Shown here in pieces: positions 8,387 to 15,995 of a stretch of 64,000 nucleotides of DNA. Made by a program: the position numbers and the translations under genes. Position 1 is the stretch's first letter, and every line of letters begins with the position of its first letter. The notes below the pieces were generated by a model, which worked only from the letters and a program-made list of their open reading frames with translations, was not told the origin of the DNA and ran no database searches. The DNA is from Streptomyces europaeiscabiei (GTDB lineage: Bacteria; Actinomycetota; Actinomycetes; Streptomycetales; Streptomycetaceae): NCBI RefSeq assembly GCF_036346855.1, contig NZ_CP107841.1, positions 4,840,001 through 4,904,000 of the forward strand, read 5' to 3'.

Positions 8387-9114
8387 GACCTCAGCACACT
8401 CAGCACGGGCTGCAACGAACGTACGACGACCTCCGCGCCCGCACTTCTCAGCAGCTTCTCCTTTCGGTCGTTTCGCGCGTAGCCGAGGAACGGCACTCCG
8501 GCCCGCGTGGCGGCAACGCAGTCCGTAGGGGCGTCACCGATCATCAGGGCCGCAGAAGGAGGGGCGCCCAGGGCGTTCAGAGCCCGGTTCAGACAGTGCG
8601 GGTCCGGCTTCAGCAGATCGAGATCGCTGGTGCGCCCGTACAGGTGCGGGACGAAGCACTCGGCGAGACCACGGCCTTCGAGGTAGTTCAGCACCGTACG
8701 CGCCGAGTTGTTGCTGGCCACCGCGAGCCGGCCGCCCTTCGCGGACCAGGTGCGTATCAGCGGATCGGCATACGCGGTGGGCATCGCGGAGGCGACCGCC
8801 TTGAGTTCCTGCCGGGTGAGCCGCTCTTCCAGCTCCGTCACCAGATCGCTGCGCGGATGCCTCCTGTTGACCGCGTACAGCACGACCATCGGGTCGGAGT
8901 GGACCCGCTCCTCGTCGGTGAGGAGCCCGCTCAGCCCCTGCCCCTCCAACCAGGCCACCAGATCCTTCGCGACCTGCTCCGCCGTGTGCCCGGCGAAGAG
9001 CCGGCAGATGGGCCCGTCGAAGTCGAAGAGAACGTAACGAACAGGGGTGATCAGTGCTCGCAGAATCTCTGTCTCTACTGTCACCGGTTCAGTCTGCGTC
9101 GTATCAGGAGTCAC
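8377..9114 (-). CDS. HAD-superfamily phosphatase
   Basis: 245 aa. All HAD motifs are present: DFDGP near the N-terminus (nucleophile Asp plus general acid Asp), SNNS, the Lys in LKPDP, and GDAPTD. A helical cap sits between the first and second motifs, as in phosphoglycolate-phosphatase-like enzymes. The GTG start at 9114 overlaps the stop of GntR regulator 2 by one base (TAGTG), pointing to translational coupling; GTG at 9084 is an alternative. In this locus it is a candidate to reverse phosphorylation by the double APH-like enzyme, which is an inference from neighbourhood only. Confidence 0.85.
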   Translation of the reverse strand: MTPDTTQTEPVTVETEILRALITPVRYVLFDFDGPICRLFAGHTAEQVAKDLVAWLEGQGLSGLLTDEERVHSDPMVVLYAVNRRHPRSDLVTELEERLTRQELKAVASAMPTAYADPLIRTWSAKGGRLAVASNNSARTVLNYLEGRGLAECFVPHLYGRTSDLDLLKPDPHCLNRALNALGAPPSAALMIGDAPTDCVAATRAGVPFLGYARNDRKEKLLRSAGAEVVVRSLQPVLSVLRSQA

Positions 9115-9977
9115 TAGGAGAGTGTCAGGTCCGTCGTGATGGTTTCCCAGAGCGCGTTGAACCACAGTTGCGACTGCTCCACGAACGCGGCGTCACGGGG
9201 CCCGGTCTCCTTCTCGAAGGAGAAGAGGAGGGACTGGGTGCCGAAGGCGTCGTACATCTGCAGGGGGCCGTCCGCCATCTGCTCCTCGCGCTGCATGAGC
9301 ATGTAGTAGGCGATCAGGGCTTCCTGGCCGTTGAGGAGGTAGAGCTTGACGGGCGGGGTGAAGGGGAGGGCGCGGAAGGTCACGCGGACGTCGAGCTGGT
9401 GGGACGTGCGCAGGGCCAGGAGGTTGTGGCGCAGGACGCGGATCTGGGCGTTGCGCTGGTCGAGCCAGCGCTTGTGGACCGGGTCCTCCTCGTCGTCCTC
9501 GCCCCGCCCCTCCACGGGGACCGGGAACGCCAGGTTGATCTTCCGGGAGGGGAGGAGGATGCGTACGTCGATGGACTCGGGACGGATCGTCCCCTCGTGG
9601 ATGCGGCGGACCGGTTCACCGAGGGCCATCATCAGGGTCTCGGCGGTGAGGCAGGCCGCGTCGACGCGGACCTGCGGCTGGGAGAAGGCCGCGCCGAGGC
9701 GGGGACCGAGGCCCACCATCGTCGGCTGCGGCTCGTCCCGCGCGGCGTGGGCGGCCTCGGCGACCCTGGGCGGGCTCCCCTTGCTCACGTTGCTCAGCAG
9801 CCCGTCCTCCTGCAGGGCGCGCAGCGCCTGACGGACCGTGCCGCGCTCCACGCCGAACTCCTCCGCCAGCTCGGCCTGGGTGGGCAGGCGCTCGCCGGGC
9901 CTGAGGTCGCCGCCGCGGATGCGGTCCCGCAGGGCGTCGGCGATCTCCTGGGACGAGAGCTTTCTGCTGCCGTTCAC
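9114..9977 (-). CDS. GntR-family regulator 2 with shared C-terminal sensor domain
   Basis: 287 aa from GTG at 9977, chosen because AGGAG lies nine bases upstream; in-frame GTG and TTG codons at 9998 and 10004 would add up to nine residues. The winged helix is LPTQAELAEEFGVERGTVRQ. The C-terminal domain shows AFSQPQVRVDAACLTAETL, VRILLPS, RALPFTPPVKLYLLNGQE, MYDAFGTQSLLFSFEKE and LWFNALWETI. It is very close to regulator 3 and clearly related to regulator 1 and to the two-TM protein. It is coupled to the HAD phosphatase downstream and divergent from small membrane protein B. Confidence 0.88.
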   Translation of the reverse strand: MNGSRKLSSQEIADALRDRIRGGDLRPGERLPTQAELAEEFGVERGTVRQALRALQEDGLLSNVSKGSPPRVAEAAHAARDEPQPTMVGLGPRLGAAFSQPQVRVDAACLTAETLMMALGEPVRRIHEGTIRPESIDVRILLPSRKINLAFPVPVEGRGEDDEEDPVHKRWLDQRNAQIRVLRHNLLALRTSHQLDVRVTFRALPFTPPVKLYLLNGQEALIAYYMLMQREEQMADGPLQMYDAFGTQSLLFSFEKETGPRDAAFVEQSQLWFNALWETITTDLTLS

Positions 9978-10020
9978 TGCAACGTTCTCCTGGGTCACGA
10001 CCAAACGCTACAACTCTCAC

Positions 10021-10105
10021 CCATCTTTGGGGAGTTCACGGGAAGGTGGTTATGAACATAGACCAAGTGGGAACCATTTAAACAGAGTTGGTTGCCAACT
10101 TGGTC
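10021..10105. promoter_or_regulatory. Divergent promoter/operator of GntR 2 and small membrane gene B
   Basis: Two blocks here are also found in front of GntR 3. The first starts CCATCTTTGGGGAGTTC and continues through GGGAAGGTGGTTATGA (10021-10055). The second is GAGTTGGTTGCCAACTT (10085-10101). There is also an inverted pair GACCAAGT (10061-10068) and ACTTGGTC (10098-10105). Conservation between duplicated non-coding regions implies functional operators. Confidence 0.7.
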
Positions 10106-10171
10106 GAGTTGGCGGAAGTTCCGCCTCATCTCGGCTCCCGCCCACCCCAGCCCCTCGGAGGAGGTTCCACC

Positions 10172-10363
10172 ATGCCCGCTGCCATCGCCCTCGTCTCCGC
10201 CCTCACCTTCATCGTCTTCCAGCGATTCGTCGAGTGGCGCTTCGGCACGATGGGAGCCGTCGGCCTGCTGTTCCTCACGATCGGGCTGAAGGCGAACAAC
10301 CACACGTGCAGCTCGATCGGCGCGGTCATCCTCGCGCTGATGTTCACCGGACCCGCGATGTGA
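10172..10363 (+). CDS. Small membrane protein B (paralogue of the 8204 gene)
   Basis: 63 aa from ATG at 10172, with GGAGGAGG eight bases upstream. Two hydrophobic helices are separated by a polar turn (TIGLKANNHTCSSIGAV). The similarity to the 8204-8386 product over ~36 residues shows the two are paralogues. Its stop is 27 bp from the convergent end of GntR 3. Function unknown; small size and regulator pairing would fit a membrane partner, a holin/toxin-like peptide or a transporter accessory peptide, without evidence to choose. Confidence 0.75.
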   Translation: MPAAIALVSALTFIVFQRFVEWRFGTMGAVGLLFLTIGLKANNHTCSSIGAVILALMFTGPAM

Positions 10364-10390
10364 AGCGGGAACCCCGCCCTGTGCCGGCCG

Positions 10391-11308
10391 TCAGCTCGTG
10401 AGCAGCAGGTCCGAACTGATGGTCTCCCACAGGGCGTTGAACCACAGGCCGGACTGCTCGACGAAGGTCGTGTCCCGCGGGGCGGCGGCCGCGCTCCGCT
10501 CGAACGCGAACAGCGTGGACTGGGTGCCCTCGGCGTCGTACATCTCCAGCTGCTCACTGTCCACTTCGGCCTCCTTCCGCTGGACCGTGTAGTACGCGAA
10601 CAGCGCCTCCCGGCCGTTGAGGAGGTACAGCTTCACGGGTGGGGTGAAGGGCAGCGCGCGGAACGCGACACGCACGTCTATGCCGTGCGTGGACCGCAGG
10701 GCCAGCAGGTTGTGCTTGAGGACCTGCCCCTGGGCGTTGCGATGGGCGAGCCAGCGGCGCTGCAGCCGGCCGTCGACCGAGGCGTCGACCGGGGCCGGGA
10801 AGGCGAGCGGGATGTCACGGCTGGGCAGCATCACCCGGACGTCGACCCTGGCCGGATTTATGCGCCCCGCGTGAATCTCGCGCAACGGCTCACCCACGGC
10901 GAGCGTGAGGGACACGGACGTCAGGCAGAGGGCGTCGATCTTCACGTGCGGGGCCGCGAAGGCTGCGGATATGCGAGGGGCAAGCTCCACCATCGTGGGC
11001 CGCGGCGCCGCGTGCGGTCCGCGGACGGCCGACGCCCCCACGCGTGGGGCGACAGTCGCCGGGCTGCCCTTGGAAACGTTGGTGAGCAGGTGCTCCGACT
11101 GCAGGATGCGCAAGGCCTGCCGTACGGCCCCGCGCTCCACGCCGAACTCGTCCGCCAGCTTCGCCTGGGTGGGCATGCGCTGTCCCGGTCGCAGCTCGCC
11201 GGACCTGATCCGGCCGCGCAACACGTCGGCCACCTCGCGATGTGACCTCTGGGGCCGCTGTGACGACTTCCGCCCATCGACGGCCGTACGTTCCCGCTCC
11301 ACGAACAA
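10391..11308 (-). CDS. GntR-family regulator 3 with shared C-terminal sensor domain
   Basis: 305 aa at most; the start is unclear (TTG 11308 or GTG 11302, no strong ribosome site for either). The winged helix MPTQAKLADEFGVERGAVRQ and the sensor domain (AFAAPHVKIDALCLTSVSL, VRVMLPS, RALPFTPPVKLYLLNGRE, LWFNALWETI) are almost the same as in regulator 2, so this is a recent duplication. The regulator 2-type promoter blocks are also kept upstream, but no small membrane gene is found on the other side. Confidence 0.85.
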   Translation of the reverse strand: MFVERERTAVDGRKSSQRPQRSHREVADVLRGRIRSGELRPGQRMPTQAKLADEFGVERGAVRQALRILQSEHLLTNVSKGSPATVAPRVGASAVRGPHAAPRPTMVELAPRISAAFAAPHVKIDALCLTSVSLTLAVGEPLREIHAGRINPARVDVRVMLPSRDIPLAFPAPVDASVDGRLQRRWLAHRNAQGQVLKHNLLALRSTHGIDVRVAFRALPFTPPVKLYLLNGREALFAYYTVQRKEAEVDSEQLEMYDAEGTQSTLFAFERSAAAAPRDTTFVEQSGLWFNALWETISSDLLLTS

Positions 11309-11324
11309 ACACTACAACTTCTCG

Positions 11325-11405
11325 CCATCTTTGGGCAGTTCGTGGGAAGGTGGTTATGAGACGACTCCAAGCGGAGATAAGTAAGTTGGAGTTGGTCGCC
11401 AACTT
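11325..11405. promoter_or_regulatory. Promoter/operator region of GntR 3
   Basis: It contains CCATCTTTGGGCAGTTC continuing to GGGAAGGTGGTTATGA (11325-11359) and GAGTTGGTCGCCAACTT (11389-11405). Both blocks match the region at 10021-10101 with few changes. On the other side the expected small ORF is missing: the only ATG reads ATG GTC TGA. Confidence 0.65.
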
Positions 11406-11435
11406 TCACAACATGGTCTGAATTTCAGAGGGTTG

Positions 11436-11630
11436 GCGACACCGAGACGGACACCGCGACGGACACCGCGAGCGAAACCGTGAGCGACCGCTGGCGACAC
11501 CGCGAGCGACACCCGAGACCGACCGATCGACCTCCCCTCCGGAGGGGAGCCGGGAGCTCGACCGGTCCGCACAGCCACAACTGAATGGTTCAGCCACAAC
11601 TGAATGCGCAGCCACAACCACAACTGAACA
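11436..11630. repeat. Two short repeat clusters in an empty 350-bp gap
   Basis: Around 11436-11515 variants of GACACCGCGAGCGA recur about five times. Around 11570-11630 CAGCCACAACTGAA recurs three to four times. No credible gene is seen between 11309 and 11661 on either strand. Confidence 0.65.
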
Positions 11631-11661
11631 GCTACGGATTCCGCACCCACCAGGAAAGGTC

Positions 11662-12954
11662 TCAGAAGAGGTCCGGGCACCACGGGCGCCTGGACGTCCG
11701 CAGTAGGGCGTCGGCCACAAAGGCGGCGCCCTTCCGCTGTTCCCGCACCCGGCCGAGCGCGGTGAGCCGTACGGCCGACTCGTCGCCCAGCCACAGCGCC
11801 GCCAGGTCCGCGGCCTCCAGGACGAGGTCCCCGTCCTCACTCGTCGGCACGCAACTCGCCCCGTCCGGGCCCGCGTCCAGCCGATAGCGCCCGCCCGCGA
11901 AGCCGTCCCGGTCGACGACCTCCAGCACCAGCGCCGCCCCGGTCCCCGCGTACGTACGGGCCTCCAGCGCCCGTACGACGTCCAGGATCCGCACCCACAG
12001 CCAGTCCGCATGGGTGGTGACGCTCACGGCGCGCGGGTCGGGGAAGAAGTGCGGGAGGAGGTCGTCCGGGGCCCGCCAGCCGGACTTGACCTTGGTGATC
12101 CAGTCGATCGAGCAGAGGTAGTGCCACAGGGCGCGCTCGGCGGCCGGGGTCGTCGCGATCAGCCAGTTGACGTCGGCCGTGTTCTGCGGCTGCTTCATCT
12201 GCCAGGTGTCGTCCGTCTCGTACGAGACCATGCCCTCGATCTCACCGGCCGCCGAGCGGTACACCGCATAGAACGGCTCGGTCCAGGAGGAGCTGGTCCG
12301 CAGGTCACCGGTGTTGACCCGCCACCAGCGCTCGTCGCGGTCCACCGCGCCGGGCTGGGCGTGGCGGAGGCGGTCGTGCAGGGCGGGGCCGAGAGCGCGT
12401 ACGACCGCGCCGTCGACGAGGTCGACCCGGCCGCCGTCCGCCGGGCCGGACCAGCGGGGGTCCAGGCCGGTGCGGGGCACGTCGACGGTCCACTCGGTGG
12501 TGCAGGTGGCGGGACCGAAGCCGTAGCGGCCGTAGATCGGGTACTCGGCGGCGATCAGGGTGGCGACGACGTCGCCGCGGTCCTTCGCGGCGACGAGGTC
12601 GTGGGCCATCATCCGGGTGAGAATGCCTCGGCGGCGGTGGGTGGGGCTGACCGTGACGTTCGAGATGGCGTCGGCGGGGACGGTCCGGCCGCCGACGACT
12701 GTCAGCTCCTGCGGGAAGGAGCGGAAGGTCGCGACGACCTGGGTGGTGTCGGTGGGGGTGAGGGGGGTGCGGGATCGGGACGCGTCGAAGGCGGCGAGGG
12801 TGCGGGGTGGGTCCATGTGGGCCGAGCGGTCCTTGAGCTCCTGCTCGGAGAGGGATTCCGGGGCGCGGAGGAAGCCGGTGTTGAGGGCGTTCAGCCAGGC
12901 CGGGATCTCGTCCTCGGTGACAGGGCGTACGGCTATGTCGTGGGAGGAGCTCAT
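11662..12954 (-). CDS. Eis-like GNAT N-acetyltransferase
   Basis: 430 aa, the usual length of the Eis family (two GNAT folds plus a sterol-carrier-like C-terminal domain). The N-terminal half has the acetyl-CoA loop signature [19 protein letters not shown], followed by [16 protein letters not shown], a conserved Eis segment. The chain ends in a C-terminal Phe carboxylate (WCPDLF), as in Eis enzymes where it serves as catalytic base. Family members acetylate aminoglycosides or other amines; the physiological substrate in Streptomyces is not established. ATG start at 12954. Confidence 0.85.
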   Translation of the reverse strand: MSSSHDIAVRPVTEDEIPAWLNALNTGFLRAPESLSEQELKDRSAHMDPPRTLAAFDASRSRTPLTPTDTTQVVATFRSFPQELTVVGGRTVPADAISNVTVSPTHRRRGILTRMMAHDLVAAKDRGDVVATLIAAEYPIYGRYGFGPATCTTEWTVDVPRTGLDPRWSGPADGGRVDLVDGAVVRALGPALHDRLRHAQPGAVDRDERWWRVNTGDLRTSSSWTEPFYAVYRSAAGEIEGMVSYETDDTWQMKQPQNTADVNWLIATTPAAERALWHYLCSIDWITKVKSGWRAPDDLLPHFFPDPRAVSVTTHADWLWVRILDVVRALEARTYAGTGAALVLEVVDRDGFAGGRYRLDAGPDGASCVPTSEDGDLVLEAADLAALWLGDESAVRLTALGRVREQRKGAAFVADALLRTSRRPWCPDLF

Positions 12955-12993
12955 GGGGCCACGCTAGGGGGTGCTCCGCGGTGTGTCTCGGGG

Positions 12994-13112
12994 TTTTTCC
13001 CGCCCCCGCCGCCCCTGCCCGTCCCTCCTCCAGGGGCCGCGCCCCTTCGACCCCCGGCCGCGGGTTCGTGGGGGCTGGTCGCGCAGTTCCCCGCGCCCCC
13101 GGAAGGCGCGGC
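12994..13112. repeat. Dispersed intergenic repeat (copy a)
   Basis: It contains CCGCCCCTGCCCGTCCC and, further on, TCGCGCAGTTCCCCGCGC, the two hallmark segments of an element that recurs at about eight places in the window. It lies between the Eis-like gene and rsiG. Confidence 0.75.
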
Positions 13113-13150
13113 CCTTCGGGCCTGGCCTTCCAGGGGGTCACCCCGGTCGA

Positions 13151-13786
13151 TCAGATCAGCAGGTCGTCCACCTGGGCCTCGCCCTCGCGGTAGCGGCGGG
13201 CGATCTCGGCGCTGCAGTCGTCCGCGGTGCGCTGGAGTCGCTGGCGGCGGCCGGAGATCTGCTGCTCGTGGTGGACGAGACGGGCGAGGCCGGCGGTGAG
13301 TTCGTCGTCGGTGCGGGCCTGGAGGTCGGAGAGTTCGACCTCGGCGAGCATCTCGGCGGCGAGCCGGCGGTACTCCTCTCCGTAGGGCGTGCCCACGGTG
13401 ACGTGGCGGGCCGAGGACCGGTGCCGGGCCGGGGCGTCCGTGAGGATCGCCGAGAGCCGGTCGACGAGCGCCGAGGGCTCCCCCCGGGCCGTGGGGTCCG
13501 CCGCGCCGCCCCGGCGGACCAGTTCGGCGCGCAGGATGTCGATACGGCCCTGGAGCAGCCGCCGCAGATAACTGAGATCGGCCTCGTCCCGCTGGGCGTC
13601 CCGGCGCAGTGCGCGCAGTTCGGGCAGCCGCAGCCGGGACAGGGCGTGCTCGGCCGGGTCCGGCGGCGGCAGTGGTTCGCTGTCCGTGCGCTGGACCGGT
13701 GGCCGGCGGACGCCGGGGCCCGGCCCCGGATTGGTACGGGTGAACGTCGCAGTCCCCGGGGGCTGCCCTGTACTCGATGTGCTCAT
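13151..13786 (-). CDS. rsiG: RsiG, c-di-GMP-dependent anti-sigma factor of WhiG
   Basis: 211 aa from ATG at 13786. The family signature E-x3-S-x2-R-x3-Q-x3-D is found twice with exact spacing: EADLSYLRRLLQGRID and, near the C-terminus, EQQISGRRQRLQRTAD. These helices form the antiparallel coiled coil that binds two c-di-GMP molecules. RsiG with c-di-GMP sequesters the sporulation sigma factor WhiG, delaying the change from aerial hypha to spores. The N-terminal ~45 residues are Pro-rich and probably disordered. The gene is divergent from dtd. Confidence 0.9.
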   Translation of the reverse strand: MSTSSTGQPPGTATFTRTNPGPGPGVRRPPVQRTDSEPLPPPDPAEHALSRLRLPELRALRRDAQRDEADLSYLRRLLQGRIDILRAELVRRGGAADPTARGEPSALVDRLSAILTDAPARHRSSARHVTVGTPYGEEYRRLAAEMLAEVELSDLQARTDDELTAGLARLVHHEQQISGRRQRLQRTADDCSAEIARRYREGEAQVDDLLI

Positions 13787-14002
13787 GCGCCTCAACCGTC
13801 CCCTCGACCGGTGTGTGTGAGCATGGTGCCACTCCGAGTGGCCGCTATGTGACCGAGTCCCCGCGATCCACCCCAGATGGTCGGTAATGGATCAATGAGA
13901 AAGACCGGGCAAAGCGCTCTTCAAACCCTCGTGATCACAAACCCCCCGTAAGGGGGACCCCCTTGCACGCGGCCGATGGACGTCGGCGGCATGATGGTCG
14001 GC

Positions 14003-14428
14003 ATGCGTGCGGTGGTGCAGAGGGTCGACGGCGCGAGCGTCGTCGTGGACGGTGAGACGGTCGGTGCGATCGAGGGCGAGGGGTTGTGTGTCCTCGTGGG
14101 GGTGACGCACGACGACACCAAGGAGAAGGCGGCGCAGCTGGCCCGCAAACTGTGGTCGGTGCGGATGCTGCACGACGAGAAGTCGTGCGGCGATGTGGAC
14201 GCGCCACTGCTGGTGATCAGCCAGTTCACCCTGTACGGCGACGCCCGCAAGGGCCGCCGGCCCACCTGGAACGCGGCGGCGCCCGGCGATGTCGCCGAGC
14301 CCTTGGTGGAGGAGGTCGTCGCACAGCTGCGGTCGCTGGGGGCGACGGTGGCGACCGGGCGGTTCGGGGCGCAGATGCGGGTCACGCTGACCAATGACGG
14401 GCCGTTCACGGTGCTGCTGGAGATGTGA
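14003..14428 (+). CDS. dtd: D-aminoacyl-tRNA deacylase
   Basis: 141 aa from ATG at 14003 (MRAVVQRV), the normal DTD start; upstream in-frame ATGs at 13976-13994 would add residues not found in the family. The active-site motif SQFTLYGD and the cross-subunit NDGPFT (Gly-cisPro) motif are present. The enzyme hydrolyses D-aminoacyl-tRNAs and Gly-tRNA(Ala) in the cytoplasm as a homodimer. It is a housekeeping gene. A short palindrome, AAGGGGGACCCCCTT, lies ~50 bp upstream. Confidence 0.92.
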   Translation: MRAVVQRVDGASVVVDGETVGAIEGEGLCVLVGVTHDDTKEKAAQLARKLWSVRMLHDEKSCGDVDAPLLVISQFTLYGDARKGRRPTWNAAAPGDVAEPLVEEVVAQLRSLGATVATGRFGAQMRVTLTNDGPFTVLLEM

Positions 14429-14494
14429 GACGCCGGGCGCCTCCCGCCGGCCGGCGGGAGGGGGGCGCAACCCGGCGCTCACGGGGTGCCACCG

Positions 14495-15460
14495 CTACGG
14501 CTCGACCACGGTCTCCTGTGCCGCTGCCGTCGTGTCGGCCATGAGCCTCGCGTCCACCGGTACGTTGCGCTTGATCAGGGCGAGGGCCACCGGGCCCAGT
14601 TCGTGGTGGCGGGCCGAGGTCGTGATGAAGCCGAGCTTGCGGCCGTCGGGGCCGTCGTCCGCGAGGCGGATCTCCGCGCCGCGCGGCGGGAGGTGGACCT
14701 CGCTGCCGTCGAGGTGGAGGAAGACCAGGCGACGCGGGGGCTTGCCGAGGTTCTGGACGCGGGCGACGGTCTCCTGGCCCCGGTAGCAGCCCTTCTGCAG
14801 GTGCACCGCCGTACCGATCCAGCCCAGCTCGTGCGGGATGGTGCGGTGGTCGGTCTCGAAGCCGAGGCGGGGGCGGTGGTGCTCGACGCGCAGCGCCTCG
14901 TACGCGAGGAGACCCACCGCGGGGGCGGTCTTCTCCGCGTACGACTCCAGGTCCGTACGCGGAAGGAACAGATCACGGCCGTACGGCGTCTCGCGGACCA
15001 CCGTGCCCTCCGGGATCTCGGCGATCGAACCGGCCGGGAGGTGGACGACCGCGAAGTCGCCCGTCCGGTCGGCTACTTCGACCCGGTAGAAGAACTTCAT
15101 CGACTCCAGGTACGCGAGCAGCGCCTCCTGGGTGCCGGGCTCGACGTGGGCCCAGACGGTCGCGCCGTCGTCGACCAGGTACAGCGCGTGCTCGATGTGG
15201 CCGTTGGCGGAGAGGATCAGCGCCTCGGTGGCCTCGCCCGTGGGGAGTTCGCTGACGTGCTGGGTGAGGAGCAGGTGCAGCCAGCTGAGCCGGTCATCGC
15301 CGGTGACGGCGAGGACGCCCCGATGGGAGAGGTCGACGAATCCGGTGCCGTCGGCGAGGGCACGCTGTTCGCGGAACAGGTCCCCGTAGTGGGCGGCGAC
15401 ACCTTCGTCCACCCCCTCGCCGGAGACGGCGCCGGGCAGGGACAGCAGAGGGCTCTTCAT
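14495..15460 (-). CDS. ygfZ: YgfZ/GcvT-family folate-binding protein (Fe-S cluster maintenance)
   Basis: 321 aa from ATG at 15460. The diagnostic KGCYRGQE motif of YgfZ is present, with the GcvT-like folate-binding fold before it. YgfZ proteins support repair or assembly of certain Fe-S enzymes using tetrahydrofolate. It is not the glycine cleavage T protein, which is longer and lacks this Cys motif. It lies 10 bp downstream of nur on the same strand and may be cotranscribed with it. Confidence 0.88.
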   Translation of the reverse strand: MKSPLLSLPGAVSGEGVDEGVAAHYGDLFREQRALADGTGFVDLSHRGVLAVTGDDRLSWLHLLLTQHVSELPTGEATEALILSANGHIEHALYLVDDGATVWAHVEPGTQEALLAYLESMKFFYRVEVADRTGDFAVVHLPAGSIAEIPEGTVVRETPYGRDLFLPRTDLESYAEKTAPAVGLLAYEALRVEHHRPRLGFETDHRTIPHELGWIGTAVHLQKGCYRGQETVARVQNLGKPPRRLVFLHLDGSEVHLPPRGAEIRLADDGPDGRKLGFITTSARHHELGPVALALIKRNVPVDARLMADTTAAAQETVVEP

Positions 15461-15470
15461 ACGCCTAAGC

Positions 15471-15938
15471 CTACGACTCGGTAGTTGAACTCTTGGCAGT
15501 TGAGTTCTTGGTGCCTGAAGCCTTGCGGGCACAGTCCTGGCAGCGGCCGAAGATCGCGAAGTGCTTCATGTCGGTGTCGAAGCCGAACGTCTCACGCAGC
15601 TTGGCCGTGAAGTCCGCCGCCACCGACACATCCGCCTCGATCACGTTCCCGCAGTCCCGGCAGACGAGGTGGATGTGGTGGTGCCGGTCGGCCAGGTGGT
15701 ACGTCGGCGCCCCGTGCCCCAGATGGGCATGGCTGACCAGCCCGAGCTCCTCCAGGAGCTCCAGGGTCCGGTAGACCGTGGAAATGTTGACCCCCGACGC
15801 CGTCTTCCTCACTTCCACGAGGATGTCGTCGGGGGTCGCGTGCTCAAGGGTGTCCACGGCTTCGAGCACGAGTTGCCGCTGCGGCGTCAGCCGGTAGCCG
15901 CGCTGCCTGAGGTCACTCTTCCAGTCGGTGCTCACCAC
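15471..15938 (-). CDS. nur: Nur, nickel-responsive Fur-family repressor
   Basis: 155 aa. The Fur winged helix (RGYRLTPQRQLVLEAV, NISTVYRTLELLEELGLVSH) is followed by the metal-rich hinge HHHIHLVCRDCGNVIEAD and a dimerisation domain with a late Cys pair (GRCQDCARK). The sequence agrees closely with the S. coelicolor nickel regulator Nur as I remember it. Nur with nickel represses nickel uptake and the iron superoxide dismutase gene and indirectly raises the nickel enzyme. The C-terminal ~18 residues (Ser/Thr/Lys-rich) are slightly longer than expected. Zur or Fur would be the alternatives. Confidence 0.85.
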   Translation of the reverse strand: MVSTDWKSDLRQRGYRLTPQRQLVLEAVDTLEHATPDDILVEVRKTASGVNISTVYRTLELLEELGLVSHAHLGHGAPTYHLADRHHHIHLVCRDCGNVIEADVSVAADFTAKLRETFGFDTDMKHFAIFGRCQDCARKASGTKNSTAKSSTTES

Positions 15939-15995
15939 ACCACGAGTCTAGAACTACGTCAGCCACCCGGGGTGCCGTCCCGGGTTTGCACTCAC

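Noticed and set aside
3765..11410. GntR/APH locus considered as a plasmid or phage-derived island with integrase
   Set aside because: No integrase, transposase, tra gene or tRNA/att repeat is seen at either side, so mobility is not supported by this window.
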